The notes under the pieces: model-generated
What the model was told of the DNA's origin: nothing
What the model saw: only the letters and a program-made list of their open reading frames with translations
The model's database searches: none
Shown here: piece by piece, positions 12,001 to 24,440 of the stretch
Position numbering within the stretch: position 1 is the first letter of the stretch
How the letters are laid out: the number at the start of each line of letters is the position of its first letter
DNA from: Acanthaster planci
Taxonomy: Eukaryota; Echinodermata; Asteroidea; Valvatida; Acanthasteridae
Assembly (NCBI RefSeq): GCF_001949145.1
Contig: NW_019091498.1
Coordinates: 1 to 64,000, forward strand
Reading direction: 5' to 3'
DNA length: 64,000 nucleotides
Program-made: the position numbers and the translations under genes

Positions 12001-15000
12001 AAAATTAATTTCTATTAGATGCATTACTGCATGAAATACTGCCTGCCATAGCGGCTAAGAATAAACTTTGGTTTCAATCAGCTTTTCAGATTGTACTCTC
12101 AAATTTTGGAGCGTTGTGATATAGCAAGACACTTTGCTGTCAGATCTGAGCTTCCGGTCAAGTTAGTCTGGTCTATAAATAATTTCTAATTCATTGCGCA
12201 TCTTAACTTACATGTAAGTGAGTTTGAGTCACTGACGTACACATATCAAATGCTTTGTTTAAAATATCCACAATATGGGGGGGGTCTCACATTCTTAGCA
12301 AACTGATGGTGTCAACTTTTACAACATTCTGACTAACTATGGAGAGAGCCTGTATGAACGTCTGGACAGCCAGCCACACCTCACCCCACTCGGTAAGTTG
12401 ACTGATCAATACACATGAATCCTCCATCTGACCAAAGCAAATTATTCAGTAAAAGGTTTTAAATATTGCACATGCATAATCTGTGTTGACTTGTAGAATG
12501 GAAGGCTGGTAAAATTTATCCATCCCAAAAGGCAGTCAGTTTTGTACAGGTAAATGAAATGGGGTTGAAATATGAGGCAAGTTCTCTGGGAGCTATGGCC
12601 TTTTGATCTGAGCGCTGATATTGATGAGTGTCATTCTCATATAGGAAGTAATGCTTCACACTTATGATGTTGACTGAATAAAATTTGAACTCACAGTTTC
12701 TTACATGCTTTCATCAACTTTTCTTTTTCTCTTCCAGAAAAGTTATACCGAAGACATGTTAAACCACTTCAGCAGGGCGACCTGAATGCTTTGATGAATG
12801 GCCCAATAAAGAAGAAGCTTGGAATTCCTAACAATGTCACATGGGGAGGTATGACCAGTTTGAATTTGTTAGGTTTCTTTGTGGCCAAGTGGACAAAATT
12901 GATGTTATTTCTCTGAATAATCTGTTTGTTGTTGACATGTTTTGTCAAGACAAATATTTCCAGGGGCCTTGCATCCATCTGTTAATGAGCGCAGTGTCAA
13001 AGGGTCAAAGTGCTTCACATCTGCTGAATATGTAGCAACCTGGACTACCTAAATACTCCTGGGCTTGCTGATACAAGTAGATAAATGGGTTTTGGTAGGA
13101 CAACCTTGCATATAGTGACCTTATTCAAGAAGGCTGGTGTCAAGTTTAACCATCTAATCATGACGTCCAGCCAGTCAAAATCTCAGTTTAGCTTCTCATT
13201 TGGTGGGCAACCAAATTTGCTTTTACCTGATGCCACATGATTTCAGTCACTTTACATTTCTTGGCTGAGGGATATGCCGTTGCAATTCAGATTGAAATAC
13301 ACTCGGGAATTATTTGTAGAATTCAAGTTTTTAATGCGTCTTTCATGTAGGTCAGGCTGATGAAGTGTTTTCTCATCTAAGGGTTGATTTTATGAAGCCA
13401 GTGTACGATGTTGGTAAGGAAAAAATTATTTGTTTTACAACACATGCAGTCATAAAACATGCAGTCCATACAAAGCAGTCATGAAAGGCCAAAAGCCAAT
13501 CTAGGTAGCTTTTGTTGCACAGTGAAAACAGGAAGAATTCTCAAAGCTGACAATCTGCCTGATGTTCCATGAGGATATCATACCTATTAAAGATTAGGTG
13601 TTGCATTAAATGCTGTGCGTATTTTAGGACCCTAATAAATGTCCATATTGACATGTCAGTGCCTCGAAAACTAAGCAAATTCCTGTTCATGTTTCAGAAA
13701 AGATGTCATTTGAATAAAAGTAGACTATTATTGCATACAGCACATTCTTCTTTGTCTGTCTGAGAAACAACTACAGGCAAGCATATAGCAAAGGTATTTT
13801 GGCATGACAGCTGTTTTTATTTTCTTATTACAGTTGATAGTCTGCTAGATTCTAATCTTTCTGTGGTTGTGTATAGTGGTCAACTAGATCTGATAGTTGA
13901 CACAGTAGGTAAGATCTGCAACAAACCTACCCTGTACTGTTTGTTTATTGTACTTCACTTTGACCAGCTTCTTCAAATTTCACAGAGCCATTTATGTTTA
14001 GAGAGGAATTTGTGTGGAGGGTAACAGTTTTTAATTTTAATTTAAAGCGATACATTTTGACCTTTACACTTTGCAGCTTTTGTGTAATGAAGCCCCATTG
14101 AGCACATGACTTCATCAACTTTTGCTGCTAAATTAAGTCTACATTACATTAGTAAGAGAATAAATATGTGCTTGGCTGGTCTTAAATGTGTATTTAAGAC
14201 CGGTTCAGGAGAATGGACGCGACTGCAGCTCAGGCATTATCAGCGTTCGGTCTCCTGAGCTGGTCTTCAATGATACTTAAAGACCAGTCAAGCACATATT
14301 TATTCCCATTCATAAATACTCTTTTAGTCAGTGAGTCAAATGAAGTCAGTTTGTAATGGATTTCAAGCAATTTTACTTTCCCTTTCCGAAACACCCCCGT
14401 CCATTTTATGGTATATTCCGCATGCAAATCACCCAATTGGCATGTGCTTGGCAAGCTGTGTTCACACAGACTCTTGACCAATCAGAATTGACTGTCTTGT
14501 GTCTAGGTGCCAGTGCATGATTTACACAGTGGGCATTATCATTTCTCAGCAGACATTATCGAATGTTAATACATGGTCATGTTGCACGTTGAATAGGGAG
14601 ACTGTCTAAGGTATTTATGAATAGCTAAATGACAGATTCTTCAAATAAAAGATTATGTTCTTGGCAGGTCCATGAAAATTTCTAAAGAGCTTTTTCCCTT
14701 TCCCACCAAATTGATCAAACTTGTAAGTAACAGTTTCACCATGAATTAGATTTTTTTTTCATTTCTTAATGCCCTATTGTCGTTGTGTAGCCGTTGTGCT
14801 CCTGAGATGCTTTTGATTTTTGTTATATATTACAAAAACACTTCAAAGTTGTCAAAATTCTCCCTTAAACCAGGTCTGATATTTTATCCTAATAAACAAA
14901 TCGGAAGCCGTAGATGCACAGAATAAGATGCCATTCCAAATCACTTTCAATGACAGTGGTTTTGCAAAGCAGCCATAATGTAAAGTTGTAGTGCTTTATA

Positions 15001-15871
15001 TTCCATAGACATTTTCCAAAATGAGAACTGCTTGCTATCAAAACATGATTATGTTTGTGGTTGTACATTCATTGGCTTTTTAAGCATGGTTTCCTTGCCT
15101 TCCCTTTATCCTCCCATTTTTACTAGGCACTGAAGTGTGGGTGCAGAAGTTGAAATGGAGTGGTCTTCCTTCCTACAACAACAGCTCTTGGAAATCCATC
15201 CTTGTTTATTCTCAGAAGCGAGCAGCATTTGTCAAGTCCTACCAGAATTTTGCTTTCTACTGGATCATGAAGGCAGGACACATGGTATATTAGTTTCTCC
15301 TCATTTTAAAAATATTGTCCAGCAAAGCCAACGAATGCACTGGTACACATCTCGTCATCAACACCACCAAGTAGCACTCACCTGCATTTGCGAGCTACTT
15401 CGTAAAACCTGTGTTTACAGCAGCAGCGGCGCACACATCTATAGATGAGTACTATTTCGGGGTGGTGATGATGTTCTGTTCACCCTGGGGGATGTGGAAT
15501 GCCACAAATTTTCCAATCCAGGAGTTTTAAAATTTCATTCATTTTTTGAAAACATGATCAGAGTTAGGTGTTTGAAAAGGGAATTTTTATCAAAATGGAA
15601 AACTGATACGACAAATATTATATTACCCCTCTGGCTTTGATCATATGTGTTTGCTTAAAAGGTTTTGAATAATAAGAAACGACAGGTAGTGCAGCATTTT
15701 TTTATTAAATAAAGCTGAAAATGTAATTCTGTAGGAGTAGCCTAAGCAGATCCTTTAAACCATGTTGATTATATGCAATATTTACATCTTATCTCTTTCA
15801 TTTTTTAGGTTCCTGCTGATGCTCCAGGGACAGCATACAAGATGATGCAGATGGTCACTAAGTTGGTATAA
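6060..15871 (+). CDS. SCPEP1: Retinoid-inducible serine carboxypeptidase-like protein (S10 family)
   Basis: Fourteen exons: 6060-6138, 7929-8053, 8290-8379, 8822-8977, 9702-9776, 10482-10554, 10722-10759, 11605-11733, 12299-12392, 12738-12848, 13351-13413, 13834-13908, 15127-15284, 15809-15871. All have GT-AG borders and compatible phases, giving 442 residues, close to the vertebrate protein. Residues 1-22 are a hydrophobic signal peptide. GGPGGSS (69-75) is the oxyanion-hole motif of the family; the triad is Ser160 in ESYGGK, Asp363 in GQLDLIVD and His421 in KAGHM. Other family landmarks are DNPVGTGYSY, GDSWISPVDSV, TDGVNFYNILT and MNGPIKKKL. Known for the family: secreted or lysosomal S10 peptidase-like proteins with poorly defined substrates. 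The start ATG has an E-box cluster upstream. Introns carry several repeat elements. High certainty of family; orthology inferred from overall similarity. Confidence 0.95.
6290..6600. repeat. Repeat with CTTGTG-rich tandem core, copy 1 (SCPEP1 intron 1)
   Basis: The left part has CACAAGTC-type words (6315-6360). The right part is a degenerate tandem of 10-13-bp units such as GACTTGTGACTG (about 6440-6550), so the two halves can fold back. It ends with GAATACAACACTGC. A related copy is at 11025-11260. Confidence 0.7.
9040..9380. repeat. Degenerate GAGTC/GACTC-rich repeat (SCPEP1 intron 4)
   Basis: Words such as CAAGTCGAGTC, GAGTCAAGTC, TTGACTCGAG and AACTTGACT recur on both strands over about 340 bp. 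It is probably a decayed repeat of the same general kind as the other intronic element at 6290-6600. Boundaries are not clear. Confidence 0.35.
11025..11260. repeat. Repeat with CTTGTG-rich tandem core, copy 2 (SCPEP1 intron 7)
   Basis: It shares with the copy at 6290-6600 the left CACAAGACC words, the middle AAAGCATTCCTTTGTCATTG (compare AAAGCATTATTTTGTCATTG), the tandem GGTCTTGTG-type core (about 11155-11225) and the end GACTACAACACTGC. The core differs in length and register between copies, as expected of an expanding microsatellite inside a mobile repeat. Confidence 0.7.
14158..14305. mobile_element. Foldback/MITE-like element, family A copy 1 (SCPEP1 intron 12)
   Basis: Arms 14158-14183 and 14280-14305 are inverted repeats of 26 nt with few mismatches (GAATAAATATGTGCTTGGC against its complement). 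A further inverted pair lies outside, ATTCATAAATAC near 14310 and GTATTTATGAAT near 14612, so the full element may extend to about 14625. There is no coding capacity. A diverged relative in opposite orientation is at about 25440-25735. Confidence 0.7.
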
Positions 15872-15961
15872 CCACGCAGCAATACTTAAACGAGATGAGT
15901 GTACTAAGTGTTGGGACCTAATTGCTGAAATAGTCTTATAAATAGAAAAGAAAAGCTCCAA

Positions 15962-15967
15962 AATAAA
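15962..15967 (+). terminator. Candidate poly(A) signal of SCPEP1
   Basis: AATAAA lies 91 bases after the SCPEP1 stop codon. It is the first canonical hexamer downstream. Its use is inferred from position only. Confidence 0.4.
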
Positions 15968-15974
15968 ATAGGAT

Positions 15975-18010
15975 AAAAAGTAGACGTTAAGTGAATCAAA
16001 ATAATGAATTTACTGTAGTATTTCATGCTACCTCTGTGCCATGAAGAAGCCGGCCCAAGCTTTGCAACTTATTGGTTGTTCAACTTGGACTCTTTGCAGC
16101 ATGTAACATCTGTTAGCATAATGAAGAAGTCACTGTGAAGAGTGTATGACTACATGAAAAGTAATGAATTTTATAAGTAATACGTGATGCATTGGAAGAT
16201 ATAATGAAGTGATGTTTATATTGGGCCCTCACTGAAAAGCTTTATGTATAATTCAAGATTAGGCCAAAAAACAGTTCTGTTTCCTATTACTTTCATGAAG
16301 GGTCGATAGGTCAAATATTTGGTTGGGAAGAAGCTAGTTTACATTTGTTCGTGCCGATTGAATGGGGTATTCAATTATATGCTGATTTAAGCCGGCAGTT
16401 TTTCCGTTAGCATTAATAAACAAAAAGGTCGATGATGCTGAATGAATAAATGAAAATTTAGGTCGTGCGCGCCACTATACATAACACTAGTCACGACGAG
16501 CAGCTGGCCAACAATGTCGGCGTATAGATGTACAAGTATTGTGTTGTAAGCATGGTTCATTCGGGCGGGCGATGAACTTTCATGCTGCGGCAGAAATTTT
16601 ATGGAAACACGCTCATTTCAAATACGAGTAGCAAAACTTCAAACTAAATACGTGAACGAGTGAAATACGTACATATACAAGAGGTCAAGTCCTGCGAATT
16701 AACTTGCGGGAATCTTCTTTCTCCATCGTTGTTTTTCGACCTGTAGCATCACGGTAGCATACATGTACATGTGGTAATGCCATTTGGCGTGGCCGGCCGC
16801 GATGTGCATTGACTGGTTGCCGCATTTTCATAACGCGTCCATTGGCTACTTTTTTTAGTCTGCTGTGCAATGGGAACCAGTACAGCAATGCTTTATTGAT
16901 GTTAACGCATGTGTTTTTCATCACAGCGACTAAAGGAACTTGTGAAAACAAAACCAGCGAATGTTACTTGACAGAAAAATTTAATGCAAATGTATATTAA
17001 AACATAAAGTTTGTTGAGATGCGTTTCGTGAAGACAGAAAAGGATTTTTAAGCATTTTGATATTTTTAAACTTGCTGGTAGAAAGTAAATCGCAAATTAA
17101 TGTTATACCATAAAGATATATGTATGCATCGGTTACATAAAACAAGTAAGAAGTGATCTTTATTTCACACGCTCTGAAAAGAGCTTTTTCCTTGTCATGT
17201 TGCCAGAGTAGAGTCTCGGTGGAAATTTGTAGTATGGTGGGCTTGTAAACTCAGGATTTATGAACAGGAGTGTTTAGAGCGTCATGAAATATATTTTATT
17301 GTGAAATCTTAGATACAAATATATCGTCTAACAAGGCACAAAAAGTGATAAATCAAAGTGCACCCCCTTTAGATCAGCCATGCCATTAGAGGTAGGCCTG
17401 CATGGAATAACAGTATTAAATTTAACATAATTCAGGAGTAGTTGGAACTTAGGAAAAATTTCATACCTCGTCAAAATTTTGTTTTGTTTGTACGTATAAA
17501 TTAAACGAACTCAAAGAGATGTAACAATTACTTTCGCCTCGGGGTCTATGGGTCCATCGGTTGTTAAAAACATGATATCCCATATCACAGCAGTTAACAG
17601 TTGTTTTGTTATACTGCTGTCTGTTCTTTCTGATAGTTTCCTCACCTGAACATACCGATGGTCTCAAATGAAATTAAAACGAGTGTCTGCAGGGCCGATA
17701 ATAACCAAAATTTGAACGATGTTGGATGGACTCTACATCTTGCTGTATGTCCCGGTGTATTTGTGGTTACACGTGTCTTGCTCGAAAGCAATTTTAAATC
17801 CATTTTGGAGGAGAATCTGTTTGTGTCTTGAAGACCAGACATTATGTTGAGGAACTTTTGCGAGGAAACGAACTTTAACCAAACTTTCACTGTTCACAAT
17901 TGCAGATAGGTGACGGAAGCTGAGGTACCAATGAAATAGTCTGATTAGTGGTCCCTACATAATTTGGACTGTACGTGGAAACTATTCCATGCGTCCTCGG
18001 TTCTGGCGTG
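15975..18010. other. Gene-free stretch between SCPEP1 and the foldback element
   Basis: No exon with both coding character and splice sites was found. ORFs up to about 88 codons occur on both strands but resemble nothing and lack context. A copy of the ACATGTACATG word is at about 16760. Confidence 0.5.
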
Positions 18011-18012
18011 AA

Positions 18013-18454
18013 CTATAGTTCGACTAATAGGCAATACGGGCGATTCACAATAGTGCGCCTCCAAGAGTTTGAAACGCGTTGGCCAATCACAACGCGCGAA
18101 ATTTGACGACCCTTTCCAAACGCGCATTGGGTCGACAGAGTTCGCGCATTGTGATTGGCCCATCAGTTGCAAACTCTTGGAGGTGCACTATTGTGAAACG
18201 CCCGTATTGCTTTCAGTGCGCATGCGCAACTCGAACGACCCAATCGATTTGTTTAAATAAGTCTTGTCGTTACTCACATTTCATCGTTGGCTGTGTTATT
18301 TTCACTGAATGGTTCCCCCGTAATGATAAATGGATAAATGAAATCGGCTTTTGATAACCAACAGTGCGACCACACACCTGGGCCTGGTCCCGAATAGTCG
18401 GCTAGATAAAATAAAAAACCATTCATCGCTCGGGCGGTGTTAGTCGAACTATAG
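18013..18454. mobile_element. Nested inverted-repeat (foldback) element
   Basis: A long inverted repeat spans 18031-18210. The left arm starts GCAATACGGGCG, continues through CACAATAGTGC, CCTCCAAGAGTTTG and GGCCAATCACAA, and is mirrored on the right to CGCCCGTATTGC, giving arms of about 85 nt with a few mismatches. A second, outer inverted pair, CTATAGTTCGACTAA (18013-18027) and its complement (18440-18454), encloses it. It looks like a non-autonomous DNA transposon with another inserted beside or within it. The 140-codon minus-strand ORF overlapping it (18274-18696) shows no recognisable domain. Confidence 0.75.
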
Positions 18455-18699
18455 TATAGTCGTAGCTCAAACTTGCCCCTCGGTGTGATGTGTGGTATCC
18501 AACGGTGAAGGTAAAATATTTCAGTGGCAAAGTACGTTGCGAGAATAGCGGCCAACTGTGAAGTAACGATGAGATTTAAAAAAAAAAAATAGGCCGACTG
18601 GGGTCCGTCGAGTGTGACTGAATTGCGCATGAGCATTGAGAGCAATCGACTTTCGTGCCCGAACTTGATGGTTGCGGGCCGATGAAAATCCAGCACTCG

Positions 18700-21000
18700 A
18701 GACAGAGGTCCGTCAAAGTTTTCTAGTCGAAGGCTGTGGTGAGGGGCACGCGTCGAAGTTACCTCACTTTCTATGAACTTTTACTGTACGTACCACCACC
18801 TCTCGGTGGCAGCAAACATAGAGAAAACTTTGCCTTTACTAGGGCGCTGGGAAAGGCAAATGCGTCATTTTTAGAGGACGCACTTGACAGAGAGTTTTTT
18901 TATTTAACAGAAACATTGGTCAGCATTTGGCGTGCGCATGACACGTGCACAATTAATGTACATGCATGGATAGTAATTACATCCACGATTCCTTGAGCAT
19001 CCATAGCTGTGACATATTTCCTTCACAAACATTTTGTAAAGAGCATTTCTCCTCCCAGCGCGGGGCCAGCCGCAGAAATCATGCAGACCCAATTGTTGTC
19101 AAAATTTCAACTGTACCAATCAGTAATATCCATTATTGGATCAAGGGTTTGACGAAAAATAGATTTTTATTCTTCAAACGAAAGCCGCGATTATTGACTG
19201 CAAATTAGCTCATCTATATGGTTGTTATACTTTAATGGACTGGCTTTGCTTCTGCATGATTTTGTGTCACATGGAACGTTTGTGACTGCCATCCCGCGTC
19301 TAATTAACCTTGAAGAATGTCACAAAAGGAAAACACTTGTAGTTTTGCGCATGTGCCTGAAAACGTTGCCGTCAGGCTGTACCCCCCCCACCGTCCGGGC
19401 TAGTGGCGCCCGTGACAAAACATTAATTTTACAAAACATTTATTGAAAACTGTTTATTACATTTTTATTTACGTTTCCGAACAGAGCTGTTCGGTAGACG
19501 GCTGAACATAACTAAGTATAGCCCTGCATTCAATCAGAAAATCATGACGATACCTTCATAATGGATCTTCCAGTTAATCAAAAATTGTATTAACTCGCAA
19601 CTAGTCCCTAGACAACTGCATGTTCCACATTAAGAGAGAACCTAGTTTCCAGAGAGGGTGTTTCCTTCCGATACAACCGAGGCCGTATCAAAATCCAAAC
19701 AACCTCAGTTTAAGACACTTGATATCTTCACGTTAATTTAAAAAATTGTATCGGTTTGGGGGGCCTCAGTCCCGTTGTCCCCCCCCCCCGGATCCGCCCT
19801 TTGATAGGCCCTATAGCTGCATTTATGGGTCAAATGAATCGTCGCGCTTTATGATTCCCGGACGTCGTGTATGACTTGCACTTATTGACCCGGCATTAGT
19901 ACCGCCTCCATGGTAACGGCGGTCAACTGGCAGTAATATTCACAACTGCTGGGGAAACCTCATCAGTGTCGCAGAGAGATGTGCACACCAGCAGCATCAT
20001 TGGTAGTTTGCTAAAGATGACAAGCTTCAATCGGTGACTGACGTCACCAACCGGGTGAGAAAAGTCATATACCGATGACCCCGACATTAAAAGAAGTATC
20101 TACACGCACAACTTTCTTGTCCAGGTTGTTTACAATGTCATGAAAATGTACTGGTATATTCCGATGCTTTTGGAGCCACGGGTAAAGTTTGTCTGTTTGG
20201 CCGGTGTCACAGTTACAGATCATGAATGCGTTTGATTACGGCCTCAATTTTTTTTATTATGTTCGCCCAGAGCGACGATAAATGGTCTATCTTTGTCATT
20301 TTGTTTCAACGTTAATATGCCAATAAGACTATCCTGTAATATCACCTAAAGTCGGGAAGTTCAGTCTCCACGTGATTTTTAGAATTACTGGGACGCTTTG
20401 ACAAACAGAAACGCCAGATTTTCTTCGGAACACAAGAAATATCGTCTCGACAGACAAGATTTTTTTAGCAGTGGCTTTTGCCTCTTTAAAAGGATCTTAA
20501 TACGTTTTTAAACATAATCATACTACTAGTTGCCATCTACCCAAAAGGTCGAATAATTTCCACGCGAGCATAAATTTCTATTAGATTGTCACTCTGCATT
20601 TTTTCTCGGAAAGTTAACCTTTTTACCTTTTTTGCCCAACAGTTGAACCGTTACCGGGTTGAAAAATGGGTTGAATTCTTTTCTTTTGTGCGTGGCCAAT
20701 ACAGTACTATGCTGTAGAGTTGAAGGACTTTGCCTTGTGTAGATTTTCAAGTGACCCCTCTTATCAACAACGATAAAGTTATTTTAACAAAGTACATGTG
20801 TACTTGTAAGCGTGACAACGCCGCATTAGTGATTTGAGCTTTTTCAACAATACAGTTTGCCTGACCGATGTGTGCGCGCATTTTCTATACAGTAACGTGT
20901 GGAGAGTCGTTCTTTCGTGCAAGATGTTCGTAAGGATTATTAGCTGTTGTTAAGTTAAAAACCTCCTGGCACACGAATTCTGCACTATAGCTCTGAAACT
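18700..21000. other. Gene-free stretch before the TenA-like gene
   Basis: No supported exon. A consensus CRE palindrome, TGACGTCA, is at 20039-20046, about 1 kb before the next start codon. Poly-C runs near 19380 and 19780 are low complexity. Confidence 0.45.
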
Positions 21001-21021
21001 GTATACTGACACTGCGACTTC

Positions 21022-24000
21022 ATGTGCAATCAAGTGCACATGATTCGAGCAGTCCTCATACTGTCCTGTATACTCATTCAACATTGTGCTGCACAACCCA
21101 TGAAACCTGTCTCATTAATTTCCGAGGAATGCAGTCCGCGGGACGAAGAGTGGTTCTTGTTCGGGACTGTCTGTCCTTCGCTGCTGAAGACTCTCTCTCT
21201 GCAGTCAGCGGGGTTGGCTGCTGACGCCGAACAAGGAACGGCAAACCTGCGGTTATCAGAATGGCTGTGGAAGGATAGCAAGAGTCAGGCCCTTGCCCAA
21301 ACTGCTCTGCACTCCAGATTCATCCAGGGAATTAAGTCAGGCCTGCTGGATCCTAGGCATTTCGGTGAACTAGACAAATCCAGGGAAAGCGATCACTGCA
21401 CAGTATAGAATAGTCCCGTATTGGTAGAGTAATTACGGGGGCGGGGGGCACGGGTTGTACCCTGCAACGAAAGTCCGTTCCCCCCGGAGCTCCTGCCCCC
21501 ATATCAAATGTTCAAATTTGTGTACAATTATTGAAGGAAAGAAGACACAATTTGTGTAGAAGCCGCAATGCTCTCTCGAAAACAAAATGTCCACGTCCTT
21601 TGGTTGCCGCTGGAGAAATTTCTCTCTAGTTACTACCGCCTCGTAAGAACGGAGTATATCTACTAGATGTATTATGAATAAATAACACGACAATTGCCTT
21701 TCTTATCATTAGACCGCAATGGCTCCTTATCTCAGTTGACTAAAACGAGGTCACGTGGGTACACTAATAGGCTAGCGCATGAAATTTGCATGGGCGTGAA
21801 ATAGACACGCGCGCTAAGGCTTCGCACGAGCCACAGAGCCCTGAAAGGTTTAGTCTTATTCGTATTTTGGACAGGGGTAGTTTTATACACATGGACTGGC
21901 TCAATTCAGTCGCTCGTGCACATCTCTGCTTCCCTCGGGAAAAGGTGTCCGATTTTTTTTTTTTTTTGGCCTCGGGACGAAGAATCTTCCTCTGGTCACT
22001 GACAGTTCCTCAGGGCGCACAGACCCGAATGAGATCATTAAATGCCAGTACTCATGTATCTACTGTAGCATAGTGCTCCCGACTTATAACGCTTTTATCT
22101 ACCGTCCGGATCTCTTCAAGTGTTAAGTGATCATTTGCCTGGATGATTTACAGAGACAGCAGCGTCTCTCTAGTATGTAAATTTTAGATTAAACAGTCGA
22201 CAGTTTCTTCCACTTCTACATGCATGGTTTCACGAGTAATTTTTGTAGTTGTAGGAACGATATGTGTCAGGCAAAGACAGCTATTAGGGAGGTATGTTAA
22301 TGTCTCCATTACGATAATTCATTCTATGGAAGGAGGTATTTTTCGCTCTAATGGGAAACTAAGATGGCTATACATGCATAAGATCTTAAATAAAATTGTC
22401 CAAAAATTCGTGGCTTTTGGGAGCTCTAGGTCGTCAAAGTGAATGCACGAATCTATGGGAATGTCTCAGTTAAGTTATTATGAATAGGTGTATTAAATCT
22501 GAATTACAGAAGAAGGCGATTGTAAAATGACAAGATTTTTTAGTGCTTGTTCATTCCATTTAGTAAGCTGAGTGCGTTTTACGTGACGAGGGTTTATGGT
22601 TTGGGAATGGCACTGGCTTGCTAGGATGGGTGGTTGATTAGTTGCATTCACTGCTCATTTATTTCCCTTTCTCTGATGTGTGTGGGTTTTTTTCGACCTT
22701 ATGTTTGATCTTTGTACAGGTAGCTTTTTCGTGCAGGATGTTGTTTTCTGTTTCTATGTGGTACAGCATTATAAATCGCAACGCAGAAAGCGAACGGTGA
22801 TTCTAAAATGGCTGCAGCACTTCAAGCACAAATAAAAACTTCTGAAAAGTAAGTTTGATTTCGTTGACAAGGGATTGCTGTGGCAACGCCTACTCAAGTT
22901 GGCGCTTTCACTAATTACTGCCATTAAACGATGACGATAACGGATTTTCAACTGAATACTGAGACAAACTCAAAGCATTGGCAACATATGAATATGACAA
23001 ATACATGTACATACCGACCGTGCCCGTAAACGAATTGCCTTTTTGTCAACTGATGTTGACCCGCTAAATGGGTTTTACAAATATCTGGTTGAAATACTAC
23101 TGGAGATATAATTAGCCTTACTTCAGAAAAAAATACTTCGATTTTTGGGAAAGGCCCCGAAAGTATGTATAGGCCTAAGTACGATTGAACAAGTGTTGGT
23201 CGCAGCTAAATAATATATTTTTTTCTTTCTTTTCTTTTTGAGAAATTGTTGACTTTGCATATACCTCAACCACATGTACAACCATTTTTTAGAGGAAAAT
23301 TATCACTTTGGAAAATTACTTAAATTGTTAAATATGAATTCATGAGCTGTTTTTGACAGCAATGTCCCTCGTTTCAAAGATTTAAAGATAATTTTTAAAA
23401 ATGCTTTTATAATTATGAACGGCTTTTGTTTCGGGAATCATTAGGTACAACCGAGAGCTATTCGAACAATGGCACATTGCCGACCCTGAGGCGGTTTCAC
23501 TGACGAAAGCCGCAACCGAATACATCAACTTCGGGCGGGAAGTCTCTGAGGAAATGAGCCCAGTGTATCTATTGATCGCCATGCTGCCTTGCGAAAAGCT
23601 GTGGGGATGGCTGGCCAACGAGATCCGGTCTCGGATTGTAAGCACATTTAGTTTTCTCCAGGGTTACATGCATTGATCGCCATTTAAGTGGAACCATGGA
23701 ACCGAAAGTTAACGCGCAACTTCTGCAATCGTCCAATGGGAGCCTGCAAATCGTGGCGCGTCCACCTTAGTGACGAAGTCACTTACGAACCGGATAGTGG
23801 GGATCAATGTTTACACTACCCTTTCTGGTTCAAAATGACTTCACGCTTTGTTTGCAGTTTATGCAATGTAAAGAAACAAGATGCACACTTCCATTAAGCA
23901 ACGAGAGTTTGATTTTGAAAACTTGTTATAAATAGCATTTGCGTTTCATAAGAACAAATTAAAGGGCGATGTCATGGTACACTTCAACAAGGAATTATCC

Positions 24001-24440
24001 TTTTCTAACCACAATGTGAAAACTAAAAAGGCTAAAAACCTTGGAATTATGGTGCTTACGACTGAAGTGAGAGTTGGATGACAGAGATTAACCAACATCT
24101 CACAAATCTTTTAACAGAAAAATAACCTGTGTTTCGATGGATTTATATAAACACTGAACTGTACATACTCTAAAGTTTTCTTGGGTTTTTCCCAAAGTTT
24201 ATTTTCCTTTTAATAGTGAAGAGTTTGTCCTGATTTCTTGTTCGTCTTCTACAGGACGCCACAAATATTTACAGCTTCTGGATTGAGGAGCACCTTATTA
24301 GCGTCTCCACGCTCACAAATTTCATTGACGACAATGCTGAGAGATACGACGTAGATCTGGACACGGCCGTGTATGTCTATCAAAAGGCTTTGTCTTTGGA
24401 GGTGAATTTTTTTCAGTCGGCAACCCAGGGTACTAGTTAG
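21022..24440 (+). CDS. Secreted TenA/THI-4 family protein (thiaminase II-like); frame break in exon 2
   Basis: Four exons: 21022-21364, 22720-22848, 23445-23637, 24255-24440 (stop). The family fold is recognisable: LHSRFIQGIKSGLLDPRHFG, then FFVQDVVFCFY, then YNRELFEQWHI, AMLPCEKLWGWLANEI and SLEVNFFQSA. These carry the expected TenA active-site positions: Asp in VQD, Cys in MLPC and Glu in SLE. Known role of TenA: hydrolysis of aminopyrimidines or thiamin in vitamin B1 salvage. The N-terminus MIRAVLILSCILIQHCAA reads as a signal peptide (ATG at 21040, or 21022 in frame), so secretion is inferred. Exon lengths total 851 nt, one short of a whole number of codons. Exon 2 begins in one frame (VQD...) and ends in another (DSKMAAALQAQIK), with the switch near 22775. 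This is a sequencing error or a real lesion; all splice sites look intact. Confidence 0.8.

Noticed and set aside
18274-18696. 140-codon minus-strand ORF
   Set aside because: Overlaps the outer arm of the foldback element; no domain, no splice context, no family resemblance.
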